From the NCBI RefSeq assembly GCF_006337105.1, contig NZ_CP040871.1:1488001-1552000 (forward strand): a stretch of 64,000 bases of DNA, given 5' to 3'. Origin of the DNA: Thermomonas aquatica (lineage in GTDB: Bacteria; Pseudomonadota; Gammaproteobacteria; Xanthomonadales; Xanthomonadaceae). Shown here piece by piece: positions 55,265 through 64,000 of the stretch (position 1 is its first letter; every line of letters begins with the position of its first letter). The translations under genes were made by a program, and so were the position numbers. The notes beneath the pieces are model-generated. The model was not told the origin of the DNA. It made no database searches and worked only from the letters and a program-made list of their open reading frames with translations.

Positions 55265-55993
55265 TCAGTTCCACTTCGGCAGCTTCGCCGGATCCAGCCC
55301 GCCGGTTTCGTATTCGGCGGTCTTCTTGCCGACCGCCTTGGTCGGGAACTCGATCGACAGCTGCCTGGATGTCTTCGCGAGTTTCCACAACGCCTTGTGG
55401 TCGTCGATGAACATCGCGATGGCCTCATCGGTGTCCGGCCGCGAGCCGGGCAAGGTCAGGGTCTTGCCGTCGGCGACGACCTTCAGCCTGCAGCCCTTGT
55501 AGCAATCGAAGTCGCCGGCCTCGAGCACGAGGTAGGCGCTGCGGCCCCAGCTGGGGTGGTCGCGGAAGATCAGCCGCACCGGATGCGCGCCGCTGCCATC
55601 GGTGTCCACCGGCTCCTGCGAATAGATCGCCGCCGAGAGTTGGTGGCCGTTCTTGCCGACCGGTTCGTCGCCATAGCTCCACAGCGCGGCCAGCCGACGC
55701 TGCCGGCCTGCGGCCTCGTCCCTGGCCGTGACGTCCTCGAGCTGCGGCCTGATCCGCGCGGCGGCCTCGCTGCTGGGATGGTCGATCTGCAGGATCTCGC
55801 CGTAGCCCTTGGCCAGGTGCCAGTTCTGCGCGGCCACCGCCTCGTCGAACTGCTTCGCCATCTTCTCGGCTTCCTGCTCCTGCGCCGCGGCCTGCGCGGC
55901 GGCGGCCTGCGCGGCGGCCTGCGCGTCATCGCCCTTGCAGGCGGACAGCAACAGCGAAGCGACGATGGCGATGGCGAGCGGTGCGGTCTTCAT
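55265..55993 (-). CDS. hypothetical lipoprotein
   Basis: A 242-residue protein with a lipoprotein signal (MKTAPLAIAIVASLLLSACK; lipobox LSAC, Cys near 19). Next comes an Ala/Gln/Glu-rich helical stretch (residues 24-55) that could form a coiled coil, then a beta-rich domain (about 100-235) with DCYKGCRLKV, a possible disulfide pair. No family recognised. It is likely anchored in the outer membrane. The stop lies 22 bases from the end of the convergent kinase gene. Confidence 0.75.
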   Translation of the reverse strand: MKTAPLAIAIVASLLLSACKGDDAQAAAQAAAAQAAAQEQEAEKMAKQFDEAVAAQNWHLAKGYGEILQIDHPSSEAAARIRPQLEDVTARDEAAGRQRRLAALWSYGDEPVGKNGHQLSAAIYSQEPVDTDGSGAHPVRLIFRDHPSWGRSAYLVLEAGDFDCYKGCRLKVVADGKTLTLPGSRPDTDEAIAMFIDDHKALWKLAKTSRQLSIEFPTKAVGKKTAEYETGGLDPAKLPKWN

Positions 55994-56063
55994 CGGGCGG
56001 TTCCGGTCTGGAGTCGGCGGGAATCAGGCGCGCGCGGCGCCCGCACGCCCATTCTGCACCGGC

Positions 56064-57020
56064 TCATTGGCGTTCGATCAACGCCACCACCGCATCGGCG
56101 ACTTCGCGCGGCTGCTCCATCAATGCCATGTGGCCGGCATCGTCGACCAGCACCGCGCGCGCCTGCGGCATCTGCGCCGCGTACAGCGCCAGTGCGCTGG
56201 GGTCGATCACCGCATCCTGCCTGCCCCACAGCAACAAGGCGGGCTGCCTGATGTTGGCGGCATCCTGTCCGGGCAGGAACTGTTCCGGCCCGCGCCCGAT
56301 CCGTTCCAGCACGGCCTGTTCGAACGCCGCATCGTCCTTGCGCCTGGCGATCAGCCCGCGCGACGCCGGCCACGGGATCCACGGCTTGGCCGCCTCGCGA
56401 TGGAACACGATGTCGATGTAACGCTGCAGCGACGCCGCATCGTCGACCCCGAACGGATTCTTGCCGGCCAGCACGTCCAGGCCGAACTGGTTCTCGTTGA
56501 AGCGCACGCCGGCGGCATTGAGCAAGCCGACCTTGGCCACCAGCCCGGGATGCCGCGCCGCGACCAGCGCGGCGATGCCGCCGCCCATCGAATGGCCAAG
56601 CAAGACCACCGGCTTGCCCGGCGACATCGCGCGGATGAAATCGGCGACCCGTTCGCTCTGCGCGACGAAGCCGTAATCCGCATCCGCCTTGCGCTCGCTC
56701 TCGCCCCAGCCCGGCAGGTCGGGAACCAGCATCCGATAGCGGCCGCGCAAGCGGTCGGCCAGCGGATACCAGTTCTCCTTGCTGCCGGTGAAGCCATGCA
56801 GCATCACGATCGTGGCCGCGCCGCGCGGGGCGTCGTCCGCCACCGCATACACCCAGCGATGCCCGGCCACGACGACGTCGCCATGGTCGAGCCCGGCGTT
56901 GAGCCGTTGCCGTTCGAACTGCGCGCGCACCAGCAGGTAGGGATCGTAGGCGACGCCCACGCCGACCCCGAGCACGGCGGTCACCAGGGTGACCGCCGCC
57001 AGCTTCTTGCGCGATGGCAT
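56064..57020 (-). CDS. membrane-anchored alpha/beta hydrolase
   Basis: A 318-residue hydrolase with an uncleaved-looking N-terminal hydrophobic segment (LAAVTLVTAVLGVGVGVAY). The core has the oxyanion motif LHGFTGSKENW, the nucleophile elbow GHSMGGG (Ser near residue 141), the acid in GRQDAVID and the His in DDAGHMALM. Substrate unknown; lipase, esterase and carboxylesterase activities are all possible. It follows an M1 aminopeptidase gene by six bases on the same strand, so the two are probably co-transcribed. Confidence 0.88.
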   Translation of the reverse strand: MPSRKKLAAVTLVTAVLGVGVGVAYDPYLLVRAQFERQRLNAGLDHGDVVVAGHRWVYAVADDAPRGAATIVMLHGFTGSKENWYPLADRLRGRYRMLVPDLPGWGESERKADADYGFVAQSERVADFIRAMSPGKPVVLLGHSMGGGIAALVAARHPGLVAKVGLLNAAGVRFNENQFGLDVLAGKNPFGVDDAASLQRYIDIVFHREAAKPWIPWPASRGLIARRKDDAAFEQAVLERIGRGPEQFLPGQDAANIRQPALLLWGRQDAVIDPSALALYAAQMPQARAVLVDDAGHMALMEQPREVADAVVALIERQ

Positions 57021-57026
57021 CTCGAC

Positions 57027-59081
57027 TTATTTCGTCGCCGGGGGCGGTGCCGCCGGTTTGGTCGGGTCGACCGGATAGAGCTCGGTCGGCAGCTTGGTCG
57101 GGTTGCCGAGTTTCGGCGCCTCGGCAGGCTCGGTACCCGCTTCCGGCGCGGCGGGCGCCACCGGCTTGGCATTGGCGATCGCCTCCTGCACCGAGCCGGT
57201 GGTGATCGGGTGGTAACCGGGCTTCGCCTTGGCGAACACCTGCTTGGCGAATTCCAGGCCGCCGGGCGTGGCCACCAGCGCCTTGTACACCGGCATGATC
57301 AGCTTGCGGCGGCCGACCCGCTCCAGGAACGCGCCCATCGCCGCGCGCGCATCGGCATAGCCGCTGCGTTCGGCCAGCGGATACCAGCGCATCGCGATCT
57401 CGCCATTGGCGGTGCCGGTGAACTTGTAGGCCTCGTCGAGTTGCTTGAGCTGCTCGGGCTTCAGCGTGTCCGGCATGCCCTCGAGGAAATGCACCCATTC
57501 CTGCGTGGTCCATGCGTCGGTGACCATCGGGTTGGGCAATTGCCCGCTGCCCGACCAGGCGATGCGCGCGGCATTGACCGTGCTGAACTTGCCCGACTCC
57601 ACCACCGGCGCGCCGTTCGGGATGCCCGGCTCGTACAGCCACGCGTCCACTTCGGCCATGGTCACCTTGCCCGGGTGCTTGTCGATCAGGTTCTTCTGCA
57701 GGTAGTCGCGGAACTGCGCGGTGGTGATGCTCTGGAAGGCGAAGTGGTCGAAGTAGCCCTTCAGCCACGGATCGAACACGTCGCGGCCGAAGCGCTGTTC
57801 CAGGAACTGCAGGAACCAGGCGCCCTTGGTGTAGACGGTGGCGCTGGACGAATTGTCCGGATCGGCCAGGTCGCCCGGCTTCAGCGACAGGCGCTGCAGC
57901 TTGGGATCGAGGTCCTTGAACTCCTGCTTGAGTTCGTCGCGGTCGATCACTTCCTCCATGTCGGCCATGTCCTTGCCGTACAGGGCCTCGGTGATGCGGC
58001 CCTGCACGTAGGTGGTGGTGCCTTCGTTGAGCCAGGCGTCCTTGTCGGTGGCGAAGGTGACCAGGTTGCCCGACCAGCTGTGCGCCAGTTCGTGCGCGAC
58101 CAGCGACACCAGCGACTTGTCGCCGACGATCACGGTGGGCGTGGCGAAGGTCAGGCGCGGGTTCTCCATGCCGCCGTACGGGAACGACGGCGGCAACACC
58201 AGCAGGTCGTAGCGGCCCCAGCGGTACGGGCCGTACAGCTTCTCCGCGGTATCGATCATCTTCTCGGTGTCGGCGAATTCGCTGGTGGCCTTGTCCACCA
58301 TCGCCGGCTCCGCCCACACGCCGCTGCGGTCGCTGATCGGCTTGAACACCAGGTCGCCGGCGGCGATGGCGAGCAGGTAGGACGGGATCTTCTGCGGCAT
58401 CTTGAACGTGTAGTCGCCGTCGCGCGCCGCGGCCGGATCGTTGTCCGCGCTCATCAGCACCATCGCGTCCTTCGGCGCGGTGACGTGCGCGCTGTAGGTG
58501 AAGCGGATCTGCGGCGTGTCCTGCAGCGGCACCCACGAACGCGCGTGGATCTGCTGCGACTGGCTGAACATGAAGGGCTGCTTCTTGCCCTCGGTCATCG
58601 ACGGTTCCAGCCACTGCAGGCCGGAGGCTTCCGGCGAGGTCGCATAGGTCACCCGCACCTTGGCCGGGCGGGTCGGGGTTTCGATGGTGAGCTTGCTGCC
58701 CAGGATCGGGTCCTTGCCGGCCAGCCCGAACTTCAGGTCGCTCCACTTGCCGTCGGCGCCCAGGCCTTCGGCTTTCTGCACGCTGATGTCGCGGGTATCC
58801 AGCAACAGCTGGCTCGCGCCCTTGTCGATCCAGTCCAGCGAATAGGTGGCGGTGCCGCTGAGCGTCTTCTTCGCGAAGTCCACCGCCAGGTCCAGGGCCA
58901 GGTCGGTGGTGCGCACCTTGGCCGGCTCGGCATAGGAATGTTCGTCGACGACCTGTTCCGCGGCGGCGGCCGGCTGCGCGGTGGCGGCCGACGCCGGCTC
59001 CGGGCTCGGGCTGCGTTCGCAACCGGCGGCGACGAGGCTGAGGGCGGTGGCTATCGAGGCGGACAACAGCAACTGGCGCAT
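57027..59081 (-). CDS. M1-family (leukotriene-A4-hydrolase-like) aminopeptidase lipoprotein
   Basis: A 684-residue zinc aminopeptidase. The ATG at 59081 gives a lipobox (LVAAGC, Cys near residue 20), so it is a lipoprotein; 21 additional codons to 59144 are unlikely. Zinc ligands in HELAHSWSGN, with the distal Glu in WLNEGTTTY, the exopeptidase motif GGMEN (in YGGMENPRLTFATP) and the substrate-anchoring Tyr in the C-terminal domain are all present; the M1 C-terminal ARM-like domain follows and ends in a Pro/Lys-rich tail. It trims N-terminal residues of peptides in the periplasm. Confidence 0.93.
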   Translation of the reverse strand: MRQLLLSASIATALSLVAAGCERSPSPEPASAATAQPAAAAEQVVDEHSYAEPAKVRTTDLALDLAVDFAKKTLSGTATYSLDWIDKGASQLLLDTRDISVQKAEGLGADGKWSDLKFGLAGKDPILGSKLTIETPTRPAKVRVTYATSPEASGLQWLEPSMTEGKKQPFMFSQSQQIHARSWVPLQDTPQIRFTYSAHVTAPKDAMVLMSADNDPAAARDGDYTFKMPQKIPSYLLAIAAGDLVFKPISDRSGVWAEPAMVDKATSEFADTEKMIDTAEKLYGPYRWGRYDLLVLPPSFPYGGMENPRLTFATPTVIVGDKSLVSLVAHELAHSWSGNLVTFATDKDAWLNEGTTTYVQGRITEALYGKDMADMEEVIDRDELKQEFKDLDPKLQRLSLKPGDLADPDNSSSATVYTKGAWFLQFLEQRFGRDVFDPWLKGYFDHFAFQSITTAQFRDYLQKNLIDKHPGKVTMAEVDAWLYEPGIPNGAPVVESGKFSTVNAARIAWSGSGQLPNPMVTDAWTTQEWVHFLEGMPDTLKPEQLKQLDEAYKFTGTANGEIAMRWYPLAERSGYADARAAMGAFLERVGRRKLIMPVYKALVATPGGLEFAKQVFAKAKPGYHPITTGSVQEAIANAKPVAPAAPEAGTEPAEAPKLGNPTKLPTELYPVDPTKPAAPPPATK

Positions 59082-59344
59082 GGGGATCGACCTGTACTTG
59101 CGGGAAGCGCCGAGTTTAGCGCCACCCATGTCTACCCGCCGCATGCAGGCCCGTGGCCTTCGTCAACATGTCCTTCGGCATCCGCACTTGCGGCACTGCA
59201 AGCACTGCGCGCGATTGCGCATCGTTGCGCCGCACCCGGCCCACGCGGCGCCCCTGCCATTGGTCATGCAAACCCCCGGGCGCAGGCGCGCATCGATCCG
59301 TCAACAACTTCGAAACAACACCGACGCCTCACGGAGAGAGACGC

Positions 59345-61609
59345 TTGAAACCGCTTGCCCCGAAGAAGCTTGCCCTGACTGCCGCCCTGCTGCTGTGCGC
59401 CCCGTTCGCCCAGGCCCAGCAGGCCGCGGCACCCGCCGACACCGCCGCCTACGTCCCCGGCGGCCGCATCCCGCAACTGCAGGGCGGGATCGCCATCGAC
59501 GGCAAGCTGGACGATGCCGCATGGGCGAACGCGCTGGTGCAGGAGATCGCCTACGACATCCAGCCCGGCGACAACACCCCGGCGCCGGCGAAGACCACGG
59601 TGCGGATCGGCTACACCGCCGACGCGATCTACTTCGCCTTCCATGCGACCGATCCCGACCCGTCGCAGATCCGCGCCCACCTGCGCGACCGCGATGCCGC
59701 GTTCAACGACGACTGGGTCGGCGTGTTCATGGACACCTTCAACGACAACCGCCGCGGCTACGAACTGATCGTCAACCCGTATGGCGTGCAGGCCGACCTG
59801 ATCCGCGACGAGACCAATACCAACAACCAGGAAGACGCCAGCTGGGACGGCCTGTGGGAAAGCGCCGGCCAGCTCACCGCGGAGGGTTACGACGTCGAGA
59901 TTCGCATCCCGTTCTCGACCCTGCGCTTCCCCACCGGCGGCGGCGAACAGACATGGGGGATCTCGCTGTTCCGCAACTGGCCGCGCGACAAGCGCCACCA
60001 GCTGACCAGCCACAAGGTGCCGCGCGATTCCAACTGCTTCCAGTGCGAATGGGGCAAGTACCAGGGCATGGCCGGCGCGCAGCAGGGCCGCAACCTGGAG
60101 ATCGTGCCGACGTTGACGATGGGCAAGCCGCAATTCCGCGACGCCGCCGGCGAATCCTGGAAGAGCGGCGACAGCTCGATCGAACCCGGCCTCGACGTGA
60201 GCTGGGCGCCGTCGCCGGCGATGACCCTGAACGCGACGATCAACCCGGATTTCTCCCAGGTCGAGACCGACCAGCTGCAGCTCGACGTCAACAACAGCTT
60301 CGCCCTGTTCTACCAGGAGAAGCGGCCGTTCTTCCTGGAAGGCGCGGACTACTTCACCAGCCAGTTCGACGTGCTGTACACGCGGCAGATCGCCGATCCG
60401 GATTTCGGCGCGCGCGTCACCGGCCGCAACGGCGGCAACACCTATGGCGCGATCCTCGCCCGCGACGCCGCGCCGCAGGTGCTGATCCCCGGCACCCAGG
60501 GCTCGCGGTTCCGGGCGCTCGACGAAAAGGCGAACGTGGCGGTGGCCCGCTATCGCCACGACATCAGCAACGATTTCAGCCTCGGCGCGATCGGCACCTT
60601 CCGCCAGGGCGACGACTACGCCAACAACGTGGCCGGCGCGGATGCGCGCTGGCGCAAGGGCGCGCACACCGTGACCGCGCAGTTCCTGCACAGCCAATCG
60701 GAATACCCGGCCGCCATCGTCGACCTCTACAAGAACGACCTCGGCAACGACGCCACCCCGTCCGGCGATGCCTGGCGCACGCAGTACAGCTTCAGCAACC
60801 GCAACTGGAACTTCGATGCCTGGCACGAGGAGATCGACCCCGGCTTCCGCGCCGACCTCGGCTTCATCGGCATGGTCGGCTACGACAAGTCGCTGCTCGG
60901 CGGCCAGCGCATGTGGTACCGCGACGGCAAGGCCTTCGAGCGCATCAGCCTGTACGCCGACTGGGACGTCACCCATCGCTTCGACGGCCAGTTGCTGGAA
61001 CGCGAGTTCGAGGCGCAGGTCGGGGTGAACGGGCCGATGCAGAGCTTCATGCGCCTGCACGGCATGACCCGCGTCGCCTACTGGAAAGGCCGGCTGTTCG
61101 ACGAACGCTATGCCGACCTCAACGCCAACTTCCGCCCGAACGGCAAGCTGCAACTCGGCGCCTACCTGCAGAGCGGCACCATGATCGACCGCGACGCCAA
61201 CAAGACCGGCCACCGCACGATGGTCGAGCTGTACGGCAACGCGAACATCGGCCGCGGCCTGGCGATGGACTGGGACGTCATCCGCCAGCGGATGACGCGC
61301 GACGGCGGCACCGCGTTCACCGCCACCGTGGTCAACGCCGGCGGCAGTTGGCAGTTCGACCCGCGCCAGCGCCTGCGCCTGACCCTGCAGGGCAGCGAGG
61401 TGGAGCGCAACCAGGCGTTGTACGCGCAGACGATCAACCAAACCGCGCGCGACTGGGCGGCGCAGGTGGTCTATTCGTACAAGATCAACCCGCGCACCGC
61501 GCTGTACACGGGCGCGTCCTACGGCGCGTTCATGGACGACGACAACCCGGACCTGTTCGGCAACACCCGCAGCGTGTTCCTCAAGCTGAGCTACGGCTGG
61601 CAGCCGTAA
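59345..61609 (+). CDS. DUF5916 outer-membrane-type protein with CBM9-like domain
   Basis: A 754-residue protein starting with TTG at 59345, preceded by GGAGAGAG (59332-59339), the best ribosome site in the area; the longer frame from 59153 has no signal. A signal peptide (LKPLAPKKLALTAALLLCA) precedes a CBM9-like beta-sandwich domain (about 40-210: IDGKLDDAAWANA, DDWVGVFMDTFNDNRRGYEL) and a long C-terminal beta-barrel-like region (about 230-754). The DUF5916 family has this layout; its function is unknown, though it resembles carbohydrate-binding outer-membrane proteins. The C-terminal residue pattern ends in FLKLSYGWQP, close to an outer-membrane-protein signature. Confidence 0.83.
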   Translation: MKPLAPKKLALTAALLLCAPFAQAQQAAAPADTAAYVPGGRIPQLQGGIAIDGKLDDAAWANALVQEIAYDIQPGDNTPAPAKTTVRIGYTADAIYFAFHATDPDPSQIRAHLRDRDAAFNDDWVGVFMDTFNDNRRGYELIVNPYGVQADLIRDETNTNNQEDASWDGLWESAGQLTAEGYDVEIRIPFSTLRFPTGGGEQTWGISLFRNWPRDKRHQLTSHKVPRDSNCFQCEWGKYQGMAGAQQGRNLEIVPTLTMGKPQFRDAAGESWKSGDSSIEPGLDVSWAPSPAMTLNATINPDFSQVETDQLQLDVNNSFALFYQEKRPFFLEGADYFTSQFDVLYTRQIADPDFGARVTGRNGGNTYGAILARDAAPQVLIPGTQGSRFRALDEKANVAVARYRHDISNDFSLGAIGTFRQGDDYANNVAGADARWRKGAHTVTAQFLHSQSEYPAAIVDLYKNDLGNDATPSGDAWRTQYSFSNRNWNFDAWHEEIDPGFRADLGFIGMVGYDKSLLGGQRMWYRDGKAFERISLYADWDVTHRFDGQLLEREFEAQVGVNGPMQSFMRLHGMTRVAYWKGRLFDERYADLNANFRPNGKLQLGAYLQSGTMIDRDANKTGHRTMVELYGNANIGRGLAMDWDVIRQRMTRDGGTAFTATVVNAGGSWQFDPRQRLRLTLQGSEVERNQALYAQTINQTARDWAAQVVYSYKINPRTALYTGASYGAFMDDDNPDLFGNTRSVFLKLSYGWQP

Positions 61610-61643
61610 CCCGCGGCCACCGGCACGAGTTGATCCAGGCACG

Positions 61644-62267
61644 ATGAAACGCCTCGCCTTCGCCTGCATGCACGTGTTCGCGGTGCTGATCGCCGCCTAC
61701 GCGATCCTCGCCTACGGGTTCCGCCCGCTGGGCGAGTTCGTCGGGCCGGAGATGCGCGCCAATTTCCAGGCGCATCAACTCGGCATCTACACGCACGTGT
61801 TCGCGGCGACGATCGCGCTGCTGCTCGGGCCGTTCCAGTTCATCGAGCGGCTGCGCCGAAAGCGGCCGCGCCTGCATCGCATCTCAGGGCGGATCTACCT
61901 CGGCGTGGGGGTCGGGTTCGGCGGGCTGGCCGGGCTGTACATGGCCAGCTTCGCCTACGGCGGCCCGGTCGCGAAGCTCGGATTCGCCGGGCTGGCGAGC
62001 GCCTGGCTTTATACCGGCTGGCAGGCGTACCGCGCGATCCGCCGCGGCGATGTGGCGACGCATCGCCGCTGGATCGTGCGCAATTTCGCCCTGACCCTTG
62101 CGGCCGTGAGCTTGCGCATCCTGTTGCCGCTGTCCGGCATCTCCGGCATTCCGTTCGCAACCGCCTACCCCGCCGTCGCCTGGCTGTGCTGGATCCCCAA
62201 CCTGCTGTTGGCGGAATGGATCCTGGCGGGTCAGATCACGCCGCGCTTCTTCTCGAACAGCAGGTAG
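61644..62267 (+). CDS. DUF2306-family membrane protein
   Basis: A 207-residue protein with five to six membrane helices and the family-typical segments HRISGRIYLGVG and THRRWIVRNFALTLAAVSLR (His/Arg-rich, possibly a heme or quinone site by analogy with related cytochrome-like proteins). No function is established. The ATG at 61644 is just downstream of the DUF5916 gene (34 bases). Its 3' end overlaps the convergent small-protein gene by 37 bases. Confidence 0.8.
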   Translation: MKRLAFACMHVFAVLIAAYAILAYGFRPLGEFVGPEMRANFQAHQLGIYTHVFAATIALLLGPFQFIERLRRKRPRLHRISGRIYLGVGVGFGGLAGLYMASFAYGGPVAKLGFAGLASAWLYTGWQAYRAIRRGDVATHRRWIVRNFALTLAAVSLRILLPLSGISGIPFATAYPAVAWLCWIPNLLLAEWILAGQITPRFFSNSR

Positions 62268-62419
62268 GCGACGGCGACCACGGCGCCGATCACCAGCGAC
62301 ACGACCCAGCCCAGCGGACTCAGCCACTTCACCAGCCCCGCCACGACCAGGCCGAGGATGGCGAACTGCGAATAACGCCACGGGCTCTCGCGGAAGCTTT
62401 TCATCTGCGGCTCGACCAT
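62231..62419 (-). CDS. small single/double-helix membrane protein
   Basis: A 62-residue hydrophobic protein with two membrane helices (FAILGLVVAGLVKWLSPLG and VVSLVIGAVVAVAYLLF) and a charged C-terminus (EKKRGVI). It starts three bases after the ubiE stop (start at 62419, or Met at 62404) and is therefore probably co-transcribed with ubiE. Its 3' end overlaps the convergent DUF2306 gene by 37 bases. No family recognised; a ubiquinone-pathway link is possible from position only. Confidence 0.65.
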   Translation of the reverse strand: MVEPQMKSFRESPWRYSQFAILGLVVAGLVKWLSPLGWVVSLVIGAVVAVAYLLFEKKRGVI

Positions 62420-62422
62420 GGC

Positions 62423-63184
62423 CTACGCCTTGTAGCCGGTATGGATGGCGACGATGCCGGCGGACAGGTTCTTGTAATCGCAGCGCACGAACCCGGCCGC
62501 TTCCATCATCGCCTTCAGCTCCGCCTGCGGCGGATGCTTCCGGATCGACTCGGCGAGGTACTGGTAGCTGCCGGAATCGCCCGCAAACAGCTTGCCCAGC
62601 GCCGGCAATACCTTGAACGAATGGAAGTCGTAGATCGGCTTGAACCAGTCGGCGGTGACTTCCGAGAACTCCAGCACCCGCGCCTGTCCGCCCGGCTTGA
62701 GCACGCGCAGCATCTCGCGCAGGCCGGCGTCCTTGTCGGTGACGTTGCGCAGGCCGAACGCGATGGTGACCAGGTCGAAGCTCGCATCCGGGAACGGCAG
62801 CGACTCCGCGTTGCACTGCACGTACTCGAAGCCGCGCACGTTGCCGCGGTCGGTCATGCGGTCGCGGCCGACGCGCAGCATCTCGCCGTTGATGTCGCCG
62901 AGCACCAGTTCGCCGGCCTCGCCCACCCGTTCCTTCAGCAACGCGGCGATGTCGCCGGTGCCGCCGGCCAGGTCGAGCACGCGGTCGCCCCTGCGCACCT
63001 GCGCGGTGGCGACGAAGTAGCGCTTCCACACCCGGTGGATGCCGAGGCTCATCGCATCGTTCATCAGGTCGTACTTGCCGGCCACCGAGGAGAACACCTC
63101 GCCCACCAGCTTCTGCTTGTCGGCCACCGGCACGTCGCGGAAACCGAAGTGGGTGGTGCCGGGCTTGTCAGTGGATTCGCTCAT
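62423..63184 (-). CDS. ubiE: ubiquinone/menaquinone biosynthesis C-methyltransferase
   Basis: A 253-residue SAM-dependent methyltransferase that C-methylates the demethoxy-ubiquinone (and demethylmenaquinone) ring. Hallmarks are all present: THFGFRDVPVADKQKLVGEV start, YDLMNDAMSLGIHRVWKR, SAM motif LDLAGGTGDIAALL, FGLRNVTDKDAG, VLKPGGQARVLEFS, and the C-terminal AGIVAIHTGYKA. The start at 63184 (MSESTDKPG) is family-typical; the open frame extends to 63484. A divergent UbiE-like paralogue is at 14026. Upstream it is divergent from the mutarotase-like gene. Confidence 0.96.
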   Translation of the reverse strand: MSESTDKPGTTHFGFRDVPVADKQKLVGEVFSSVAGKYDLMNDAMSLGIHRVWKRYFVATAQVRRGDRVLDLAGGTGDIAALLKERVGEAGELVLGDINGEMLRVGRDRMTDRGNVRGFEYVQCNAESLPFPDASFDLVTIAFGLRNVTDKDAGLREMLRVLKPGGQARVLEFSEVTADWFKPIYDFHSFKVLPALGKLFAGDSGSYQYLAESIRKHPPQAELKAMMEAAGFVRCDYKNLSAGIVAIHTGYKA

Positions 63185-63233
63185 GCGGCGATTATCGCAT
63201 CGGCGCGCGCGGGCGGCGTGCGAAACTCCGCCG

Positions 63234-64000
63234 ATGCACGCCGAACCCACCGAATACCGCAGTCTGCCCTGCATCCGCATCGACGCCGAAGGCGCGACCG
63301 CGCTGGTCGCCCTGCACGGCGCCCACGTGCTGTCGTGGCGGCCGGCCGATGGCCGCGAGCGCCTGTTCCTGTCCGAACGCGCGGTGTTCGACGGCCGCGC
63401 CGCGATCCGCGGCGGCATCCCGGTGATCTTCCCGCAGTTCGGCGAACGCGGCGCGCTGGCCAGGCACGGCTTCGCCCGCGCCACGGCGTGGCGCTACGCC
63501 GGGATCGAGGGCGGCGGCGCCGTATTCGAGTTGAGCGGCGACGGCGGCGATCCCGCCTGGCCGCATCCGTTCCGTGCCCGCCTGCGCATCGCGCTCGCCG
63601 CAACCACGCTCGCGCTGGCACTGGAGATCGAAAACACCGGCGACGACGCGTTCGCCTTCAGCGCCGCGCTGCACACCTACCTGCGCGTCGACGAGATCGC
63701 CGCAGTCGCCATCGAAGGCCTGCACGGCTGCGATTTCGAGGACAGCGCCAACGGCGGCAGCCTGCACCGCCAGCACGACCACGACGTCAGGTTCGACGAC
63801 GAAACCGACCGCATCTACAGCGACGTGGTCGCCCCGCTCGCGCTGGTCGAAGGCGAGCGCCGGCTGGCGATCGAACAGGACGGCTTCGCCGACGCCATCG
63901 TCTGGAACCCCGGCCAACGCCTGGGCGCGCGGATCGGCGACCTGGCCGCGGACGATTGGCGCCGCTTCGCCTGCGTCGAAGCCGGCCAGGTGCTGCAGCC
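63234..64000 (+). CDS. D-hexose-6-phosphate mutarotase-like (YeaD) protein, truncated by window edge
   Basis: The visible 255 codons begin at ATG 63234 and run off the right edge. The fold is that of aldose 1-epimerase/YeaD: GAHVLSWRPADGRERLFLSE, RGGIPVIFPQFGERGALARHGFAR (active-site His), and later FSAALHTYLRVDEIAAVAI with the second catalytic His; WNPG is also typical. YeaD interconverts glucose-6-phosphate anomers in the cytoplasm. The C-terminal catalytic Glu region (VEAGQV) is just visible at the edge. Divergent from ubiE, 49 bases apart. Confidence 0.87.
   Translation, partial: MHAEPTEYRSLPCIRIDAEGATALVALHGAHVLSWRPADGRERLFLSERAVFDGRAAIRGGIPVIFPQFGERGALARHGFARATAWRYAGIEGGGAVFELSGDGGDPAWPHPFRARLRIALAATTLALALEIENTGDDAFAFSAALHTYLRVDEIAAVAIEGLHGCDFEDSANGGSLHRQHDHDVRFDDETDRIYSDVVAPLALVEGERRLAIEQDGFADAIVWNPGQRLGARIGDLAADDWRRFACVEAGQVLQ

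Overview
The window is about 64 kb of very GC-rich chromosome, densely packed with genes and with almost no intergenic space. Gene content and order point to the gammaproteobacterial family Lysobacteraceae (Xanthomonadaceae), something like Lysobacter, Luteimonas or Thermomonas. Markers are a class II ribonucleotide reductase split into NrdJa and NrdJb, the run mreB-mreC-mreD-mrdA-rodA-mltB-rlpA-dacC followed by ybeD-lipB-lipA, UbiE, and many lipoproteins and peptidases typical of this group. No rRNA, tRNA or CRISPR array was recognised. Species-level placement is inference.

Layout. 1-6.3 kb: small stress-type proteins, then a KdpE-like regulator with a short KdpD-like kinase, divergent from the potassium transporter Kup. 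6.3-15.7 kb: an AsnC-type regulator divergent from alanine dehydrogenase, Apt, a proline iminopeptidase, small metabolic and membrane proteins, and an arsenic-type ArsR regulator with a frameshifted ArsI-like lyase. 15.8-17.3 kb: an AT-rich patch of repeats plus a foreign-looking gene cut by an in-frame TAG. 17.4-21.5 kb: nrdJb, a histone H1-like gene and nrdJa, with a pair of NrdR-type boxes upstream. 21.5-27.6 kb: DegQ-type protease, a YqjD/YqjE-like envelope operon, an AI-2E-family transporter, a HAD hydrolase and an M17 aminopeptidase. 27.6-35.9 kb: two divergent export systems, one an ABC-2 transporter with a DesK/DesR-like pair (kinase frameshifted) and the other a MacA/MacB-type four-gene operon. 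35.9-36.9 kb: an IS481-family insertion sequence. 36.9-39.3 kb: two EamA exporters and a divergent AsnC-type regulator. 39.3-54.1 kb: Prc protease, lipoate synthesis (LipB, LipA), an EAL protein and the cell-shape and peptidoglycan cluster. 54.3-64 kb: a PfkB kinase, hydrolases, an M1 aminopeptidase lipoprotein, a DUF5916 outer-membrane-type protein, UbiE and a truncated aldose-epimerase-like gene.

How the parts work together. MreBCD, PBP2 and RodA form the elongation machine; MltB, RlpA and DacC trim the peptidoglycan it makes, and DegQ and Prc police the periplasm. LipB and LipA make protein-bound lipoate. NrdJa and NrdJb together supply deoxynucleotides under likely NrdR control.

Most striking: (1) the IS481 element sits exactly in the shared CTAG stop codons of two convergent genes, so all three genes there take their stop from the duplicated target; (2) a nine-A run in nrdJb where a one-base slip either way gives an almost immediate stop that removes the zinc ribbon; (3) an AT-rich gene with a strong ribosome binding site and an in-frame amber codon; (4) single-base frameshifts in the arsI and desK homologues; (5) an ArsR operator overlapping both promoter and start codon.
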